DNA from: Streptomyces rubiginosohelvolus
GTDB taxonomy: Bacteria > Actinomycetota > Actinomycetes > Streptomycetales > Streptomycetaceae
Direction: 5' to 3'
Assembly (NCBI RefSeq): GCF_014649875.1
Contig: NZ_BMTW01000009.1
Coordinates: 1 to 64,000 of the forward strand
DNA: 64,000 nucleotides
Below, in pieces: positions 49,574 through 58,394 of this stretch. A program made the position numbers and the translations under genes. The first letter of the stretch is position 1, and each line of letters starts with the position of its first letter. The notes beneath the pieces are model-generated. The model ran no database searches. It saw only the letters and a list, made by a program, of their open reading frames with translations, and was not told the origin of the DNA.

Positions 49574-50527
49574 ATGTACGGTGCGCAGCATCTGCACGAG
49601 TTCGGCGGCCTTCCGGCCGTCGACTTCCAGCACACGACCGACGGCGGCTCCCGGCCCGCCGCAGATGCCGCGGCCTGGCGCGTCTCCGTAGATCCGTACG
49701 GCGACGAGGACCGTTCCTGGGAGGAGGAGTTCGCTCACTTCCTCAACGAGGTCGACCCGACCGGGGTCCGGGCCCTGATCATCGGTCAGTGGGGCGAGGC
49801 GTACGAGGAGAACTCCTCCGTGCCGATCGGCCTGGTGATCGCCGCCGCCGACCGGCTGACCTCGCTGGAGGCGGTGTTCGTCGGTGATCTGGAGGCGGAG
49901 GAGGCCGAGATCACCTGGATCCAGCAGTCGGATGTGACGGCGCTGCTGGCCGCCTTCCCGGCGCTGACGGAGCTCGGGGTGCGCGGCGGCTCGGATCTGG
50001 TGTTCCCGCCGGCGAAGCACGAGGGGCTGCGGTCGCTGACGATCCAGGCGGGCGGGCTGCCCGTCGAGGTGGTGCGCGGGGTGCTGGACAGCGAACTGCC
50101 CGCGCTGGAGCGGCTGGACCTCTGGCTCGGGGTCTCCGCCTACGAGGGGAACACCGACGTCGCCGACCTCGCTCCGCTGCTAGCCGGCACCCGTTTCCCC
50201 CGGCTGAACCACCTGGGCCTGCGCAACAGCGAGATCCAGAACGAGATCGCCGCCGCCATCGCCTCGGCGCCGGTCGTCGCCCGGCTGTGGGTGCTCGACC
50301 TGTCCAACGGGACGCTGGGCGACGAGGGGGCGGCCGCCTTGCTGGAAGGGCAGCCGCTGACCCACCTGGAAGTCCTCGATCTCCACCACCACTTCCTCAG
50401 CGAGGCGATGGCGGAGCGGGTCCGCTCCGCCCTGGAGCCCCACGGGGTCCGGGTCAACCTCTCGGAGAAGTGCGAGCCGTGGGGCGACCGGGGCGCCGAG
50501 GGCCGCTACACCGCGGTATCGGAGTAG
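49574..50527 (+). CDS. STM4015 family leucine-rich-repeat-like protein, copy 1
   Basis: 317 residues. The N-terminal 100 residues (WRVSVDPYGDEDRSWEEEFAHFLNEV, VRALIIGQWG) are shared with STM4015 proteins. The middle has LRR-type repeats such as LPALERLDLWLG, FPRLNHLGLRNSEI and LTHLEVLDLHHHFL. The protein ends GRYTAVSE. No signal or transmembrane segment is present. It has AGGAG ahead of the ATG at 49574. First gene of a six-gene operon. Roughly half its residues match copy 2 directly downstream, so the two arose by tandem duplication. Confidence 0.82.
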   Translation: MYGAQHLHEFGGLPAVDFQHTTDGGSRPAADAAAWRVSVDPYGDEDRSWEEEFAHFLNEVDPTGVRALIIGQWGEAYEENSSVPIGLVIAAADRLTSLEAVFVGDLEAEEAEITWIQQSDVTALLAAFPALTELGVRGGSDLVFPPAKHEGLRSLTIQAGGLPVEVVRGVLDSELPALERLDLWLGVSAYEGNTDVADLAPLLAGTRFPRLNHLGLRNSEIQNEIAAAIASAPVVARLWVLDLSNGTLGDEGAAALLEGQPLTHLEVLDLHHHFLSEAMAERVRSALEPHGVRVNLSEKCEPWGDRGAEGRYTAVSE

Positions 50528-50533
50528 AGCGAC

Positions 50534-51493
50534 ATGACGTATCTCGGCATTGAGCATCTGGAGCGCTTCCACGGGCTGCCGGTCCACCCTCCGGAGCCGT
50601 CGTCCGGCACCCTGCCCGCCGCCGACTCGGTGGCCTGGCGGCTGGTGTGCGACTACGGGGAGGACGCCGGCTTCGCCGCTCTGTGGGAGCAGTTCCTGGA
50701 GACCGTGGACACGACCCGGGTCCGGGCTCTCGTCATCGGCGCCTGGTGGCACGACGAGTACACGCCGTTCGATCCGGTGGCGCAGCTGATCGTCTCCCAC
50801 GCCGACCGCTTCCCGGCCCTGCGTGCGCTCTTCCTCGCCGATGTGGTGGGCGAGGAGTGCGAGGTGTCCTGGCTGAAGATGTGCGACATCACTCCGGTAC
50901 TCGAAGCGCTGCCGTCGCTGGAGGAGTTCGGCGTGCGCGGCTGCGGCCAGGAGGGGCTCGCGCTGCGGCCGCTGCGCCATACGGCGCTGAAGTCGCTGCG
51001 CTTCGAGTCCGGTGGCCTGCCCGGCGAGCTGGTGCGGGCGGTCACCGCGAGCGAACTGCCCGCGCTGGAGCGACTGGAGCTGTGGTTCGGCAGTACGTGG
51101 TACGGCGGCGACGCGACGATCGAGGACGTCCGGCCGGTCCTGGCGGGCGGCCTGTTTCCGCGGCTGCGCCATCTGGGGCTGCAGAACAGCGAGTTCCAGG
51201 ACGAGATCGCCGCCGCCGTGGGATCGGCTCCGGTCGTCGCCCAGCTGGAGTCCCTGGCGCTGTCCATGGGCACGCTGAGCGACACCGGCGGTGAGGCGCT
51301 GCTCAACGGTCAGCCCTTGAGCCACCTGTCCCTGCTCGACCTGCGCCATCACTACCTCACCGACCCGATGGTCGACCGCATCACGACCGCGTGCGCGCCC
51401 GCCCTCGTCGAGGCCGGCGAGGCCGAGGACGACTACGCGGACCCGGACGACGAGGACGACGAACCGGAACGCTATGTCGCGGTCAGCGAGTAA
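50534..51493 (+). CDS. STM4015 family leucine-rich-repeat-like protein, copy 2
   Basis: 319 residues, six bases after copy 1. Same architecture: VRALVIGAWWHDEYTPFDP, FPALRALFLADVVGEECEVSWLKMCDITPVL, LPALERLELWFGS, FPRLRHLGLQNSEFQDEIAAAVGSAPVVAQLE. An acidic linker (DDYADPDDEDDEPE) then leads to the end RYVAVSE. The last eight residues resemble those of copy 1 although the preceding linkers do not. Its 3' end overlaps the STM4014-like start by 20 bases. Confidence 0.82.
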   Translation: MTYLGIEHLERFHGLPVHPPEPSSGTLPAADSVAWRLVCDYGEDAGFAALWEQFLETVDTTRVRALVIGAWWHDEYTPFDPVAQLIVSHADRFPALRALFLADVVGEECEVSWLKMCDITPVLEALPSLEEFGVRGCGQEGLALRPLRHTALKSLRFESGGLPGELVRAVTASELPALERLELWFGSTWYGGDATIEDVRPVLAGGLFPRLRHLGLQNSEFQDEIAAAVGSAPVVAQLESLALSMGTLSDTGGEALLNGQPLSHLSLLDLRHHYLTDPMVDRITTACAPALVEAGEAEDDYADPDDEDDEPERYVAVSE

Positions 51494-52631
51494 CGGCGGG
51501 GGCGGCCCGGAGCCGCGCTTCGCGGTCGTCGGCAACCCGGACAACCGGCGGGTCGCCTTCTTCGAGGAGGCCGTCCGGTCCGCCGGTCTGCCGGCGGCAC
51601 GGGTCGTGCCCTGGCTCCAGGTGCTGCGCGGGGATGCGGAGTTCGCCCCCGGCGAGAGCGTGCGGATCGATTCGCCAGGTGAGGACGCCGAGGTGGACCG
51701 GCTGCTCCGCGGGGTCGACGACCCGACCCGGGTGGAGGGTTCGGCCCGGTGGTACGCCCACTTCACCGCGGCGGTGGAGGCCGTGGCCGGTGCGGCGTCC
51801 GCAGCGGGTGCCGAGGTGCTGGGCTCCCCCACCGATATCGCCGTGCTCTTCGACAAACGGCTGTGCCACGGGCTGCTCGACCGGGCGGGGGTCCCCGTGC
51901 CCGCTTCGCCGACCTCCGGACCGGCGGGGGCCCCGGTGCGCGGCTGGTCCGACGTACGGGAGTTGCTGCGTGAGCACCGCATGCCCCGGGCGTTCGTGAA
52001 GCTCGCGCACGGCTCCTCCGCCTCCGGGGTGCTGGCGGTGGAGACGGCGGGTCCCGGCCGGGTCCGGGCGAGCACTTCGGTGGAACGGGACGCTTCGGGG
52101 CGGCTGTTCAATTCGCTGCGGGTCAGGCGCTACATCTCGGAGCGGGAGGTCGGCGCGGTCGTGGACGCGCTGGCCCCGGACGGACTGCACATCGAGCGCT
52201 GGCTCCCGAAGGCGTCCCAGCGGGGCCGGGCCGCGGATCTGCGGATCGTGGTGGTCGACGGCCGGGCGACGCACGCCGTGGTGCGGACGAGCACGAGCCC
52301 CATGACCAATCTGCATCTCGGCGGCGCGCGCGGCGACCTCGACGAGGTCCGGTCCGCCGTGGCGGCGGCGGGCGGCTGCTGGCGCGATGCGCTGGCGATG
52401 TGCGAGCGGGCGGCGGCCTGCTTCCCCGGAACGCCCTGTGTGGGCGTCGACCTCCTGCCCACGGCCGGCTGGCGGCGCTTCGCCGTCGGCGAGGTCAACG
52501 CCTTCGGCGATCTGCTGCCCGGACTGACCGGTCTGCCGGGCAGCGGCGCCGAGGGCCTGGACACCTATGCGGCGCAGGTCGCCGCCGTACTGGACCGAGC
52601 AAGGAACCACCGTGCCGTCACCGCTTCCTGA
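51474..52631 (+). CDS. STM4014 family ATP-grasp-like protein
   Basis: 385 residues. The N-terminal part has FAVVGNPDNRRVAFFEEAVRSAGL. ATP-grasp elements follow: RAFVKLAHGSSASGVLAV (nucleotide-binding lysine and loop), LRIVVVDGRATHAVVR, and near the end VGEVNAFGDLLPG (metal ligands E-x-N). This fits a carboxylate-amine ligase such as a peptide or amino acid ligase. The ATG at 51474 lies within the copy 2 stop region. It overlaps the STM4013-like frame start by 20 bases downstream, so it is co-translated. Confidence 0.82.
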   Translation: MSRSASNGGGGPEPRFAVVGNPDNRRVAFFEEAVRSAGLPAARVVPWLQVLRGDAEFAPGESVRIDSPGEDAEVDRLLRGVDDPTRVEGSARWYAHFTAAVEAVAGAASAAGAEVLGSPTDIAVLFDKRLCHGLLDRAGVPVPASPTSGPAGAPVRGWSDVRELLREHRMPRAFVKLAHGSSASGVLAVETAGPGRVRASTSVERDASGRLFNSLRVRRYISEREVGAVVDALAPDGLHIERWLPKASQRGRAADLRIVVVDGRATHAVVRTSTSPMTNLHLGGARGDLDEVRSAVAAAGGCWRDALAMCERAAACFPGTPCVGVDLLPTAGWRRFAVGEVNAFGDLLPGLTGLPGSGAEGLDTYAAQVAAVLDRARNHRAVTAS

Positions 52632-53496
52632 CCCCGCCACACCCCTTGAATCCGGCCGACCCGATATGAGCGAGGTCGTGGGCAGCCACGATCTGCTGCT
52701 GGTCACCCTGGACACCCTGCGCCACGACGTCGCCGTCGAGCTGGCGGCCGCCGGGCGCATACCCAACCTCGCCCGGCATCTGCCCGGCGGCGGCTGGGAG
52801 GAGCGGCACGCGCCGGGCAGCTTCACCTACGCCTCGCACCAGGCGATGTTCGCCGGGTTCCTGCCGACGCCCGCCTCCCCCGGACCGCACCCGCGGCTGT
52901 TCGCGGCGCGGTTCGCGGGCAGTGAGACGACGGCGGACGGCACGTTCGTGTTCGACACCCCGGATCTGGTGTCGGGGCTGGCCGCCGAGGGATACCGCAC
53001 GGTGTGTATCGGCGGGGTCGGCTTCTTCAACCGTCAAGGGCCGCTCGGTTCGGTGCTGCCCGGAATGTTCCAGGAGAGCCATTGGGAGCCCGGCTTCGGC
53101 GTCGCCTCGCCCACCTCGTTCGAGGAGCAGGTGGCGCGGGCGGAGAAGGTCGTCGCGACGCTCCCCCGCGAGCAGCGGCTGTTCCTCTTCGTCAACGTGT
53201 CCGCCCTGCACCAGCCGAACTGGTTCCATCTGCCCGGCGCGACCCGCGAGGCGGGCGACTCCCGGGCCACGCACGCGGCGGCCCTGGAATATGTGGACCG
53301 GCACATCGGCCGGCTCTTCGCCGCCGCGAGCAGCCGCCGCCGGTGCTTCGCCATCGTCTGCTCGGACCACGGCACCGCCTACGGCGACGACGGCTACACC
53401 GGTCACCGGCTCGGCCACCCGGCCGTCTGGACCGTCCCGTACGCCCACTTCTTCCTCGAACCACCCGTAACGCCGGAGCCGGAGGCCGCCCGATGA
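52612..53496 (+). CDS. STM4013 family sulfatase/alkaline-phosphatase-like hydrolase
   Basis: 294 residues. HDLLLVTLDTLRHDV is the metal-binding Asp motif of the alkaline phosphatase superfamily. SFTYASHQAMFAGFLP contains the nucleophile region, and VCSDHGTAYGDDGYTGHRLGHP supplies the SDHG and metal His residues. No signal peptide is present, so it acts in the cytosol, unlike most sulfatases. I chose the GTG at 52612 for its AAGGA at 6 bp; the ATG at 52666 is the alternative. Its stop overlaps the next gene (ATGA). Confidence 0.83.
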   Translation: MPSPLPDPATPLESGRPDMSEVVGSHDLLLVTLDTLRHDVAVELAAAGRIPNLARHLPGGGWEERHAPGSFTYASHQAMFAGFLPTPASPGPHPRLFAARFAGSETTADGTFVFDTPDLVSGLAAEGYRTVCIGGVGFFNRQGPLGSVLPGMFQESHWEPGFGVASPTSFEEQVARAEKVVATLPREQRLFLFVNVSALHQPNWFHLPGATREAGDSRATHAAALEYVDRHIGRLFAAASSRRRCFAIVCSDHGTAYGDDGYTGHRLGHPAVWTVPYAHFFLEPPVTPEPEAAR

Positions 53497-54878
53497 CGAT
53501 CACCACCGGCACCCCCGCGCTGCCCGCCGTCCGGCCGTACGAGAGCTACGTCTACGCCTATCCGCACAAGACGGCCTACCGGCCGCTGGCGGACCGCCCG
53601 GCCCTGCGGTCGCTCTGGGCGGCGGAGCCGAAGGACGCGCTCTCCCTCTATCTCCACATACCGTTCTGCGAGGTCCGCTGCGGCTTCTGCAATCTCTTCA
53701 CCCGGATCGGCGCGCCCGAGGAGCTGACGACGCGCTATCTGGACGCACTGGACCGGCAGGCCCTGGCGGTGCGGGAGGCACTGGGCGACGAGGAGCCGGT
53801 GCGGTTCGCGGCGGCGGCGTTCGGCGGCGGGACGCCGACCTTCCTCACCGCCGGGGAGCTGGAGCGGCTCTGCGACATAGCGGAGAAGCGGATGGGCGCC
53901 GACCTGAGCGCGGTCCCGCTGTCGGTGGAGACCTCGCCCTCCACCGCCACCGCCGACCGGCTGGCGGTGCTGGCCGACCGGGGAACGACCAGGATCAGCA
54001 TCGGTGTGCAGAGCTTCGTGAACGAGGAGGCCAGGGCAGCCGTCCGTCCGCAGCGCCGCGCCGACGTGGAAGCGGCGCTCGGCCGGATCCGTAACGCCCG
54101 GATCCCCGTGCTGAACATCGACCTGATCTACGGCATCGACGGGCAGACCGAGCGCAGCTGGCTCGCCTCGCTGGACGCGGCGCTGGCCTGGCGGCCGGAA
54201 GAGCTGTATCTCTATCCGCTGTACGTGCGCCCGCTCACCGGTCTGCACCGCCTCGGTCCGGCCGTGACCGGACCGGAGGCGCAGGCCCTGGAGGACGCCG
54301 CCTGGGACGAGCAGCGGCTGCGGCTGTACGCGGCGGGGCGGGACCATCTGCTGGCGCACGGCTACGAGCAGGTGTCGATGCGGATGTTCCGGCGGACCGA
54401 CGCCCCGCGTGAGCAGGAGGGCCCGGAGGACTACGCCTGCCAGACCGACGGCATGATCGGCCTGGGCTGCGGGGCCCGTTCGTACACCTCCGCCCTCCAC
54501 TACTCCTTCGACTACGCGGTGGACATGCGGGAGATCCGGTCGATCATCGACCGTTTCACCGCCACCGAGGACTTCTCCCGGGCCGAGGTCGGCCGGTACG
54601 TCGACGCGGACGAGGCGCGCCGGCGGCATCTGCTGCAGTCGCTGCTCCAGGCGGCGGGGCTGCCGGTGGCGGAGTACCGGGCTCAGTTCGGCACGGATCC
54701 GGGCGCGGACTTCGGGGTCGAGCTGGCGGGGTTCGCGGCCCTGGGCTGGCTCGACGCGTCGGCGCCGGACGGTCTGCTGAGGCTGTCGCCGTCGGGCCTC
54801 GCCCACTCCGACGCGCTGGGTCCCGCGCTGTTCTCCCCCGGGGTGCGGGCGGCGATGGCCGCGTACGAGAGGAAGTGA
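53493..54878 (+). CDS. STM4012 family radical SAM protein (HemN-like)
   Basis: 461 residues. The iron-sulfur motif CEVRCGFCNLF (CX3CX2C) lies in LSLYLHIPFCEVRCGFC. A HemN-type fold follows: AAFGGGTPTFLTAGELERLC, SVETSPSTATADRL, IGVQSFVNEEARAAVRPQRR and NIDLIYGIDGQTERSW, with a C-terminal HemN_C-like region. It would generate a 5'-deoxyadenosyl radical. Despite HemN similarity its setting argues against coproporphyrinogen oxidation. The ATG overlaps the STM4013 stop. Confidence 0.9.
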   Translation: MTITTGTPALPAVRPYESYVYAYPHKTAYRPLADRPALRSLWAAEPKDALSLYLHIPFCEVRCGFCNLFTRIGAPEELTTRYLDALDRQALAVREALGDEEPVRFAAAAFGGGTPTFLTAGELERLCDIAEKRMGADLSAVPLSVETSPSTATADRLAVLADRGTTRISIGVQSFVNEEARAAVRPQRRADVEAALGRIRNARIPVLNIDLIYGIDGQTERSWLASLDAALAWRPEELYLYPLYVRPLTGLHRLGPAVTGPEAQALEDAAWDEQRLRLYAAGRDHLLAHGYEQVSMRMFRRTDAPREQEGPEDYACQTDGMIGLGCGARSYTSALHYSFDYAVDMREIRSIIDRFTATEDFSRAEVGRYVDADEARRRHLLQSLLQAAGLPVAEYRAQFGTDPGADFGVELAGFAALGWLDASAPDGLLRLSPSGLAHSDALGPALFSPGVRAAMAAYERK

Positions 54879-54885
54879 CCGGCCC

Positions 54886-55803
54886 GTGGACCTGACGATT
54901 CTCTACCGGGGACCGCTCGCCTCCTGCGACTACGACTGCCCCTACTGCCCGTTCGCCAAGCGGCGGGACAGCCGCGCGCAGCTCACGGCGGACCGGGAGG
55001 CGCTGGAGCGGTTCACCGGCTGGGCCGCGGCGCAGACGGCCGACCGGCTGTCGGTGCTGTTCACGCCGTGGGGCGAGGGTCTAATGCGCTCCTGGTACCG
55101 GCGGGCGCTGACCGAGCTGTCGCTGCTGCCGCACATCGAGCGGGTCGCGATCCAGACGAACCTGAGCGGCCGCACCGACTGGCTGGCGGACGCCGATCCG
55201 GAGCGGATCGCGCTCTGGTGCACGTACCACCCGGGGCAGACCCCGTACGACCGGTTTCTGGGCAAATGCCGGGATCTGTCGGCGAGGGGCATCCGTTACA
55301 GCGTGGGTGTGGTGGGGTTCGACGAGCATCTCGACGAGGCGCGGCGACTGCGGGCGGAGCTTCCGGACGCGGTCTATCTCTGGGTGAACGCCGCCGAGGG
55401 GCACACGTACACCGACGAGGAGGCGGCGCGCTGGACGGAACTGGATCCGCTGTTCCCCTACAGCCGTGATCCGCACCGCTCGGCGGGGCTGCCCTGCCGG
55501 ACGGGCGAGTCGGTGATCTCGGTGGACGGGCACGGCACGGTGCGGCGCTGTCACTTCGTCAAGGCGGAGCTGGGCAACCTCTACGACGGCAGCTACCGCC
55601 GGGCGCTCGGCCCGCGGGCGTGTCCGCTCGCCGTGTGCGACTGCCACATCGGCTATGTGCATCTGGAGTCGCTGCCGCTGTACGACGTGTTCGCCGGCGG
55701 TGTCCTGGAGCGGATACCGGCCGCCTACGGCACGGGCACGCCGCCGGACGGGCTCGTCGTGCCGAACCCGTCCCGGCGTGCGCTTCCTCTGCTGGAGCCC
55801 TGA
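54886..55803 (+). CDS. STM4011 family radical SAM protein
   Basis: 305 residues from GTG. The cluster motif is CDYDCPYCPF (CX3CX2C) at about 14-21. Later segments include VLFTPWGEGLMRSWYRRAL, IQTNLSGRTDWLADADP, YHPGQTPYDRFL and VLERIPAAYG. A Cys-rich C-terminus (LPCRTGES, RRCHFV, ACPLAVCDC) may bind auxiliary [4Fe-4S] clusters, SPASM-like. It is seven bases after STM4012 and ends the operon. Two radical SAM enzymes beside an ATP-grasp-like protein suggest maturation of a peptide or protein. Confidence 0.88.
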   Translation: MDLTILYRGPLASCDYDCPYCPFAKRRDSRAQLTADREALERFTGWAAAQTADRLSVLFTPWGEGLMRSWYRRALTELSLLPHIERVAIQTNLSGRTDWLADADPERIALWCTYHPGQTPYDRFLGKCRDLSARGIRYSVGVVGFDEHLDEARRLRAELPDAVYLWVNAAEGHTYTDEEAARWTELDPLFPYSRDPHRSAGLPCRTGESVISVDGHGTVRRCHFVKAELGNLYDGSYRRALGPRACPLAVCDCHIGYVHLESLPLYDVFAGGVLERIPAAYGTGTPPDGLVVPNPSRRALPLLEP

Positions 55804-55824
55804 GCAGGACCCCGGAGGGACCTG

Positions 55825-56664
55825 CTACAGCGGCAGCAGGTCCGGGCGCTTGGCCTCGACGTGGTCGCCGGAGGACTCGCCGCGCAGCCGTCGGCCGATC
55901 CAGGGCACCAGGTATTCGCGGGCCCACTGGATGTTGTCGCGCCGCTCGTCGAAGGGGCGGCGCTGGGCCTGCGGCGGCCAGGGCTGGTCGGGGTCGGCGG
56001 GCACCTCGTGGCCGAGGACCTGGGCGGCACGGAGCGCGACGCGGGTGTGTCCCTCGGGCGACAGGTGCAGCCGGTCGGCGTCCCACGCGCGGCGGTCCTG
56101 GACGGAGCGCAGCGACCACAGGTCCAGCACGGGGCACTGGTAGCGGTCGGCGATGGCCCGCAGATGGACGTTGTACGTGGCGATCTTGCCGCGCATGTGG
56201 CGCAGCACCGGAACGCCCCGGGTGTCGAAGCCGGTGGTGACCATGACCCTGCCGACGGCGTTGCTCAGATCGGCGACGGCCCGCTCGAAGCGCTCGGCGA
56301 GATCGTCGGGGTCGGTGCCGGGCCGGATGATGTCGTTGCCGCCCGCGCAGAAGGTGACCAGGTCGGGGGCCAGTTCCTTGGCGCGCGGGACCTGTTCCTC
56401 GACGATCTGGTCGAGGAGGCGTCCTCGTACGGCGAGATTGGCGTAGCGGAAGTCCCCGTGCGGGGAGTCCTCGAACGGGGCGCCCTCGGGGCCGGCCGGG
56501 TCGGGGGCCGGGAGCCGGTCGGCGAGAAGCACCGCGAAGCGGTCCGCCCACCCGACAAAGGTCCCGCCGGGGCCAGGGTCGCCGACGCCCTCGGTGAAAC
56601 TGTCGCCGATCGCCGCGTACGACCCGATGATGTGCTGCTGGTTGTTTCTCGAATCGACTGCCAC
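55825..56664 (-). CDS. SGNH/GDSL hydrolase
   Basis: 279 residues from GTG. SYAAIGDSFTEGVG holds the block I Ser at about 22. Block III is CAGGNDI, and the catalytic Asp/His are in WDADRLHLSPEGHTRVA. This is the SGNH esterase/lipase family. No signal peptide is seen, so it acts in the cytosol on an unknown ester. It is convergent with the STM4011-like gene, 21 bp apart. Confidence 0.92.
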   Translation of the reverse strand: MAVDSRNNQQHIIGSYAAIGDSFTEGVGDPGPGGTFVGWADRFAVLLADRLPAPDPAGPEGAPFEDSPHGDFRYANLAVRGRLLDQIVEEQVPRAKELAPDLVTFCAGGNDIIRPGTDPDDLAERFERAVADLSNAVGRVMVTTGFDTRGVPVLRHMRGKIATYNVHLRAIADRYQCPVLDLWSLRSVQDRRAWDADRLHLSPEGHTRVALRAAQVLGHEVPADPDQPWPPQAQRRPFDERRDNIQWAREYLVPWIGRRLRGESSGDHVEAKRPDLLPL

Positions 56665-56826
56665 AAGGACGTATCCTGCATCGTCCGATGTGACCTACGC
56701 GACCGTAATACGGGGTTGACGGGTGGTGAGATAGACCACCCGGTCAGTTTTCGGTAAACCCGGAATAAAGCGAGGGACGGTGCGCCGCCGCGCACCGCCC
56801 CTCGGACACTTCTCGTCGCCGCTCGG

Positions 56827-57786
56827 TCAGACGGAGACGCCGTGCTGACGCAGGTAGGCGATCGGGTCGACGTCCGAACCGTAGCTCGGGCCGGTGCGGA
56901 CCTCGAAGTGCAGGTGCGGGCCGGTGGAGTTGCCGGTGGAACCGGAGAGGCCGATCTGCTGGCCGCCGGTGACGGTCTGGCCGACCGAGACGTTCAGCGA
57001 GGACTGGTGGGCGTACTGGGAGTACATGCCGTCCTCGTGCTTGATGACGACCTCGTTGCCGTACGAGCCGCTGTTGCCGGCCGAGACGACGGTGCCCGGG
57101 CCGATGGCGAGTACGGGGGTGCCGGAGGCGGCCTGGAAGTCCGAGCCGGTGTGGTAGCCGCTGGACCAGCTGGCACCGGAAGCGCGGTACTGGGTGGTGA
57201 CGTTGGCGCTGGCCAGCGGGGCGGACCAGCCGGAGCCGGTGGCCTCGGAGGAGCCGGTCTGCGCCGAGGCGCCGGAGCCCTCGGAGTCGTCGGCGGAGAT
57301 GGTGTCGCCCTTCGGTGCCTCTTCCGTCGGCGCGGCCTTCGGAGCCGGTTCGGCCTTCTTCGGGGCGGCCTTGGGAGCGGCGGACTTCTCGGCCGGGGCG
57401 GAGCCCTTGGCGCCGAGGGTCAGCTTCATGCCCGGGTGGATCAGGCTGGGGTTGTCGCCGACGGTGGAGCGGTTGTCCTGGTAGAGCTTCTCCCACCCGC
57501 CCTTGAGCTGGTGCTCGGAGGCGATCTTCGCCAGGTAGTCGCCGGCGACCACGGCGTACGTCTTCGGGGCGGCCTTCGACGCGGCGGGGGCGGCGGCCGG
57601 AGCGGTGTGCGCGGCGGCGACCGAGGCGGCGGCCGGCTTGGCGGCCGGGGCGGTCTGGCCCGCGGCGTTCGCGGCGGTGGCGCCGATGAGCGGGAGGGCG
57701 AGTGCGGCGCCGCCGGTCCCTGCGGCGAGGACGCCGCGGGAGATCGGGCCGGACTTCGGACGACGGTGCTTACCCTTTGCGGGCAT
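56827..57786 (-). CDS. Secreted LysM/M23 peptidoglycan peptidase
   Basis: 319 residues. The signal peptide is about 1-42 (KGKHRRPKSGPISRGVLAAG...ANAAG). A LysM domain (about 75-127; YAVVAGDYLAKIASEHQLKGGWEKLYQDN) and an Ala/Lys/Pro linker precede a peptidase M23 domain (about 215-315). Zn ligands are visible in GYHTGSDFQ and HLHFEV. It should cleave peptidoglycan cross-bridges or stems. I chose the ATG at 57786, with GAGGA upstream. The leader is a ydaO-type c-di-AMP riboswitch, the usual control for such cell-wall hydrolases in Streptomyces. Confidence 0.93.
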   Translation of the reverse strand: MPAKGKHRRPKSGPISRGVLAAGTGGAALALPLIGATAANAAGQTAPAAKPAAASVAAAHTAPAAAPAASKAAPKTYAVVAGDYLAKIASEHQLKGGWEKLYQDNRSTVGDNPSLIHPGMKLTLGAKGSAPAEKSAAPKAAPKKAEPAPKAAPTEEAPKGDTISADDSEGSGASAQTGSSEATGSGWSAPLASANVTTQYRASGASWSSGYHTGSDFQAASGTPVLAIGPGTVVSAGNSGSYGNEVVIKHEDGMYSQYAHQSSLNVSVGQTVTGGQQIGLSGSTGNSTGPHLHFEVRTGPSYGSDVDPIAYLRQHGVSV

Positions 57787-57802
57787 GGGGAAGTTCCTCT
57801 CC

Positions 57803-57973
57803 GGCGCCTGCGAGGTGAGCTGTCGGGTTCGGGCTGGAGATGCCCGGTCGCATGGCGGCGACTTCACCCCTAGCCGGTCCGGATCTCTCCGGATCGGCGG
57901 CTTACCTGGTTCCCCCGCTCCTGCCACACGTGAGTGGGTGGGTGCGAATTCCGGGCGGCGGCAGGATTAGGCG
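57803..57973 (-). ncRNA. Cyclic di-AMP riboswitch (ydaO-yuaA)
   Basis: On the minus strand the leader holds the ydaO conserved blocks in order: a CGCC that can pair with the distal GGCG, GCAGGAGCGGGGGAACCAGG, GGGGTGAAGTC, GCGACCGGGCATCT, then AGCCCGAACCCGACAGCTCA and CCTCGCAGGCG. These are the hallmarks of actinobacterial ydaO riboswitches upstream of cell-wall hydrolase genes. It lies 17 bases before the LysM/M23 start. c-di-AMP binding would be expected to switch expression off. Limits are approximate. Confidence 0.9.
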
Positions 57974-58394
57974 ATCCGTCCGGATTGACGGTGACCGTAA
58001 ACCGGTCAGGACGGGCGGAACAAGCCATCGGTTGCCCGGCGGAATCATCGATTCGATATCGCTCCGGATTTCCCGTCACACTCCGTGGATTACGGATCTT
58101 GGATTTCCGTGCGGGCAACGGGAATGCCCGACGGCGCGCTCACCACGGACCGTCACGGATATGATCCCGCTCACCCCCGAAAACCCATCTCCCCCATTAG
58201 CGGGGCATGTTCTGCGAAATGCACCAATACGGACATGTGGAGAGCGGAGCCCCTGACGCCGCATCAGCACGACCTCCCCGGCACCCGTCGCCGGGGAGGC
58301 CACCGTGATGATTTTCCGTCGAATCGATGTCGTATCGTCACGGGAGCGCCCTCGCCGGAGAGCCGCGCCGACGCCCGAGATCCCAGGAGCCCCC
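57974..58394. other. Divergent leader region between riboswitch gene and phosphatase gene
   Basis: About 420 bases. It contains the promoter of the riboswitch transcript and that of the phosphatase. AT-richer patches lie near 58040-58080. I see no gene in it, apart from a possible N-terminal extension of the phosphatase starting at ATG 58305. Confidence 0.5.

Noticed and set aside
53493..54878. Coproporphyrinogen III oxidase (hemN) for haem synthesis
   Set aside because: Although HemN-like, it sits inside the STM4011-4015 set and not with haem genes, so the STM4012 assignment is preferred.
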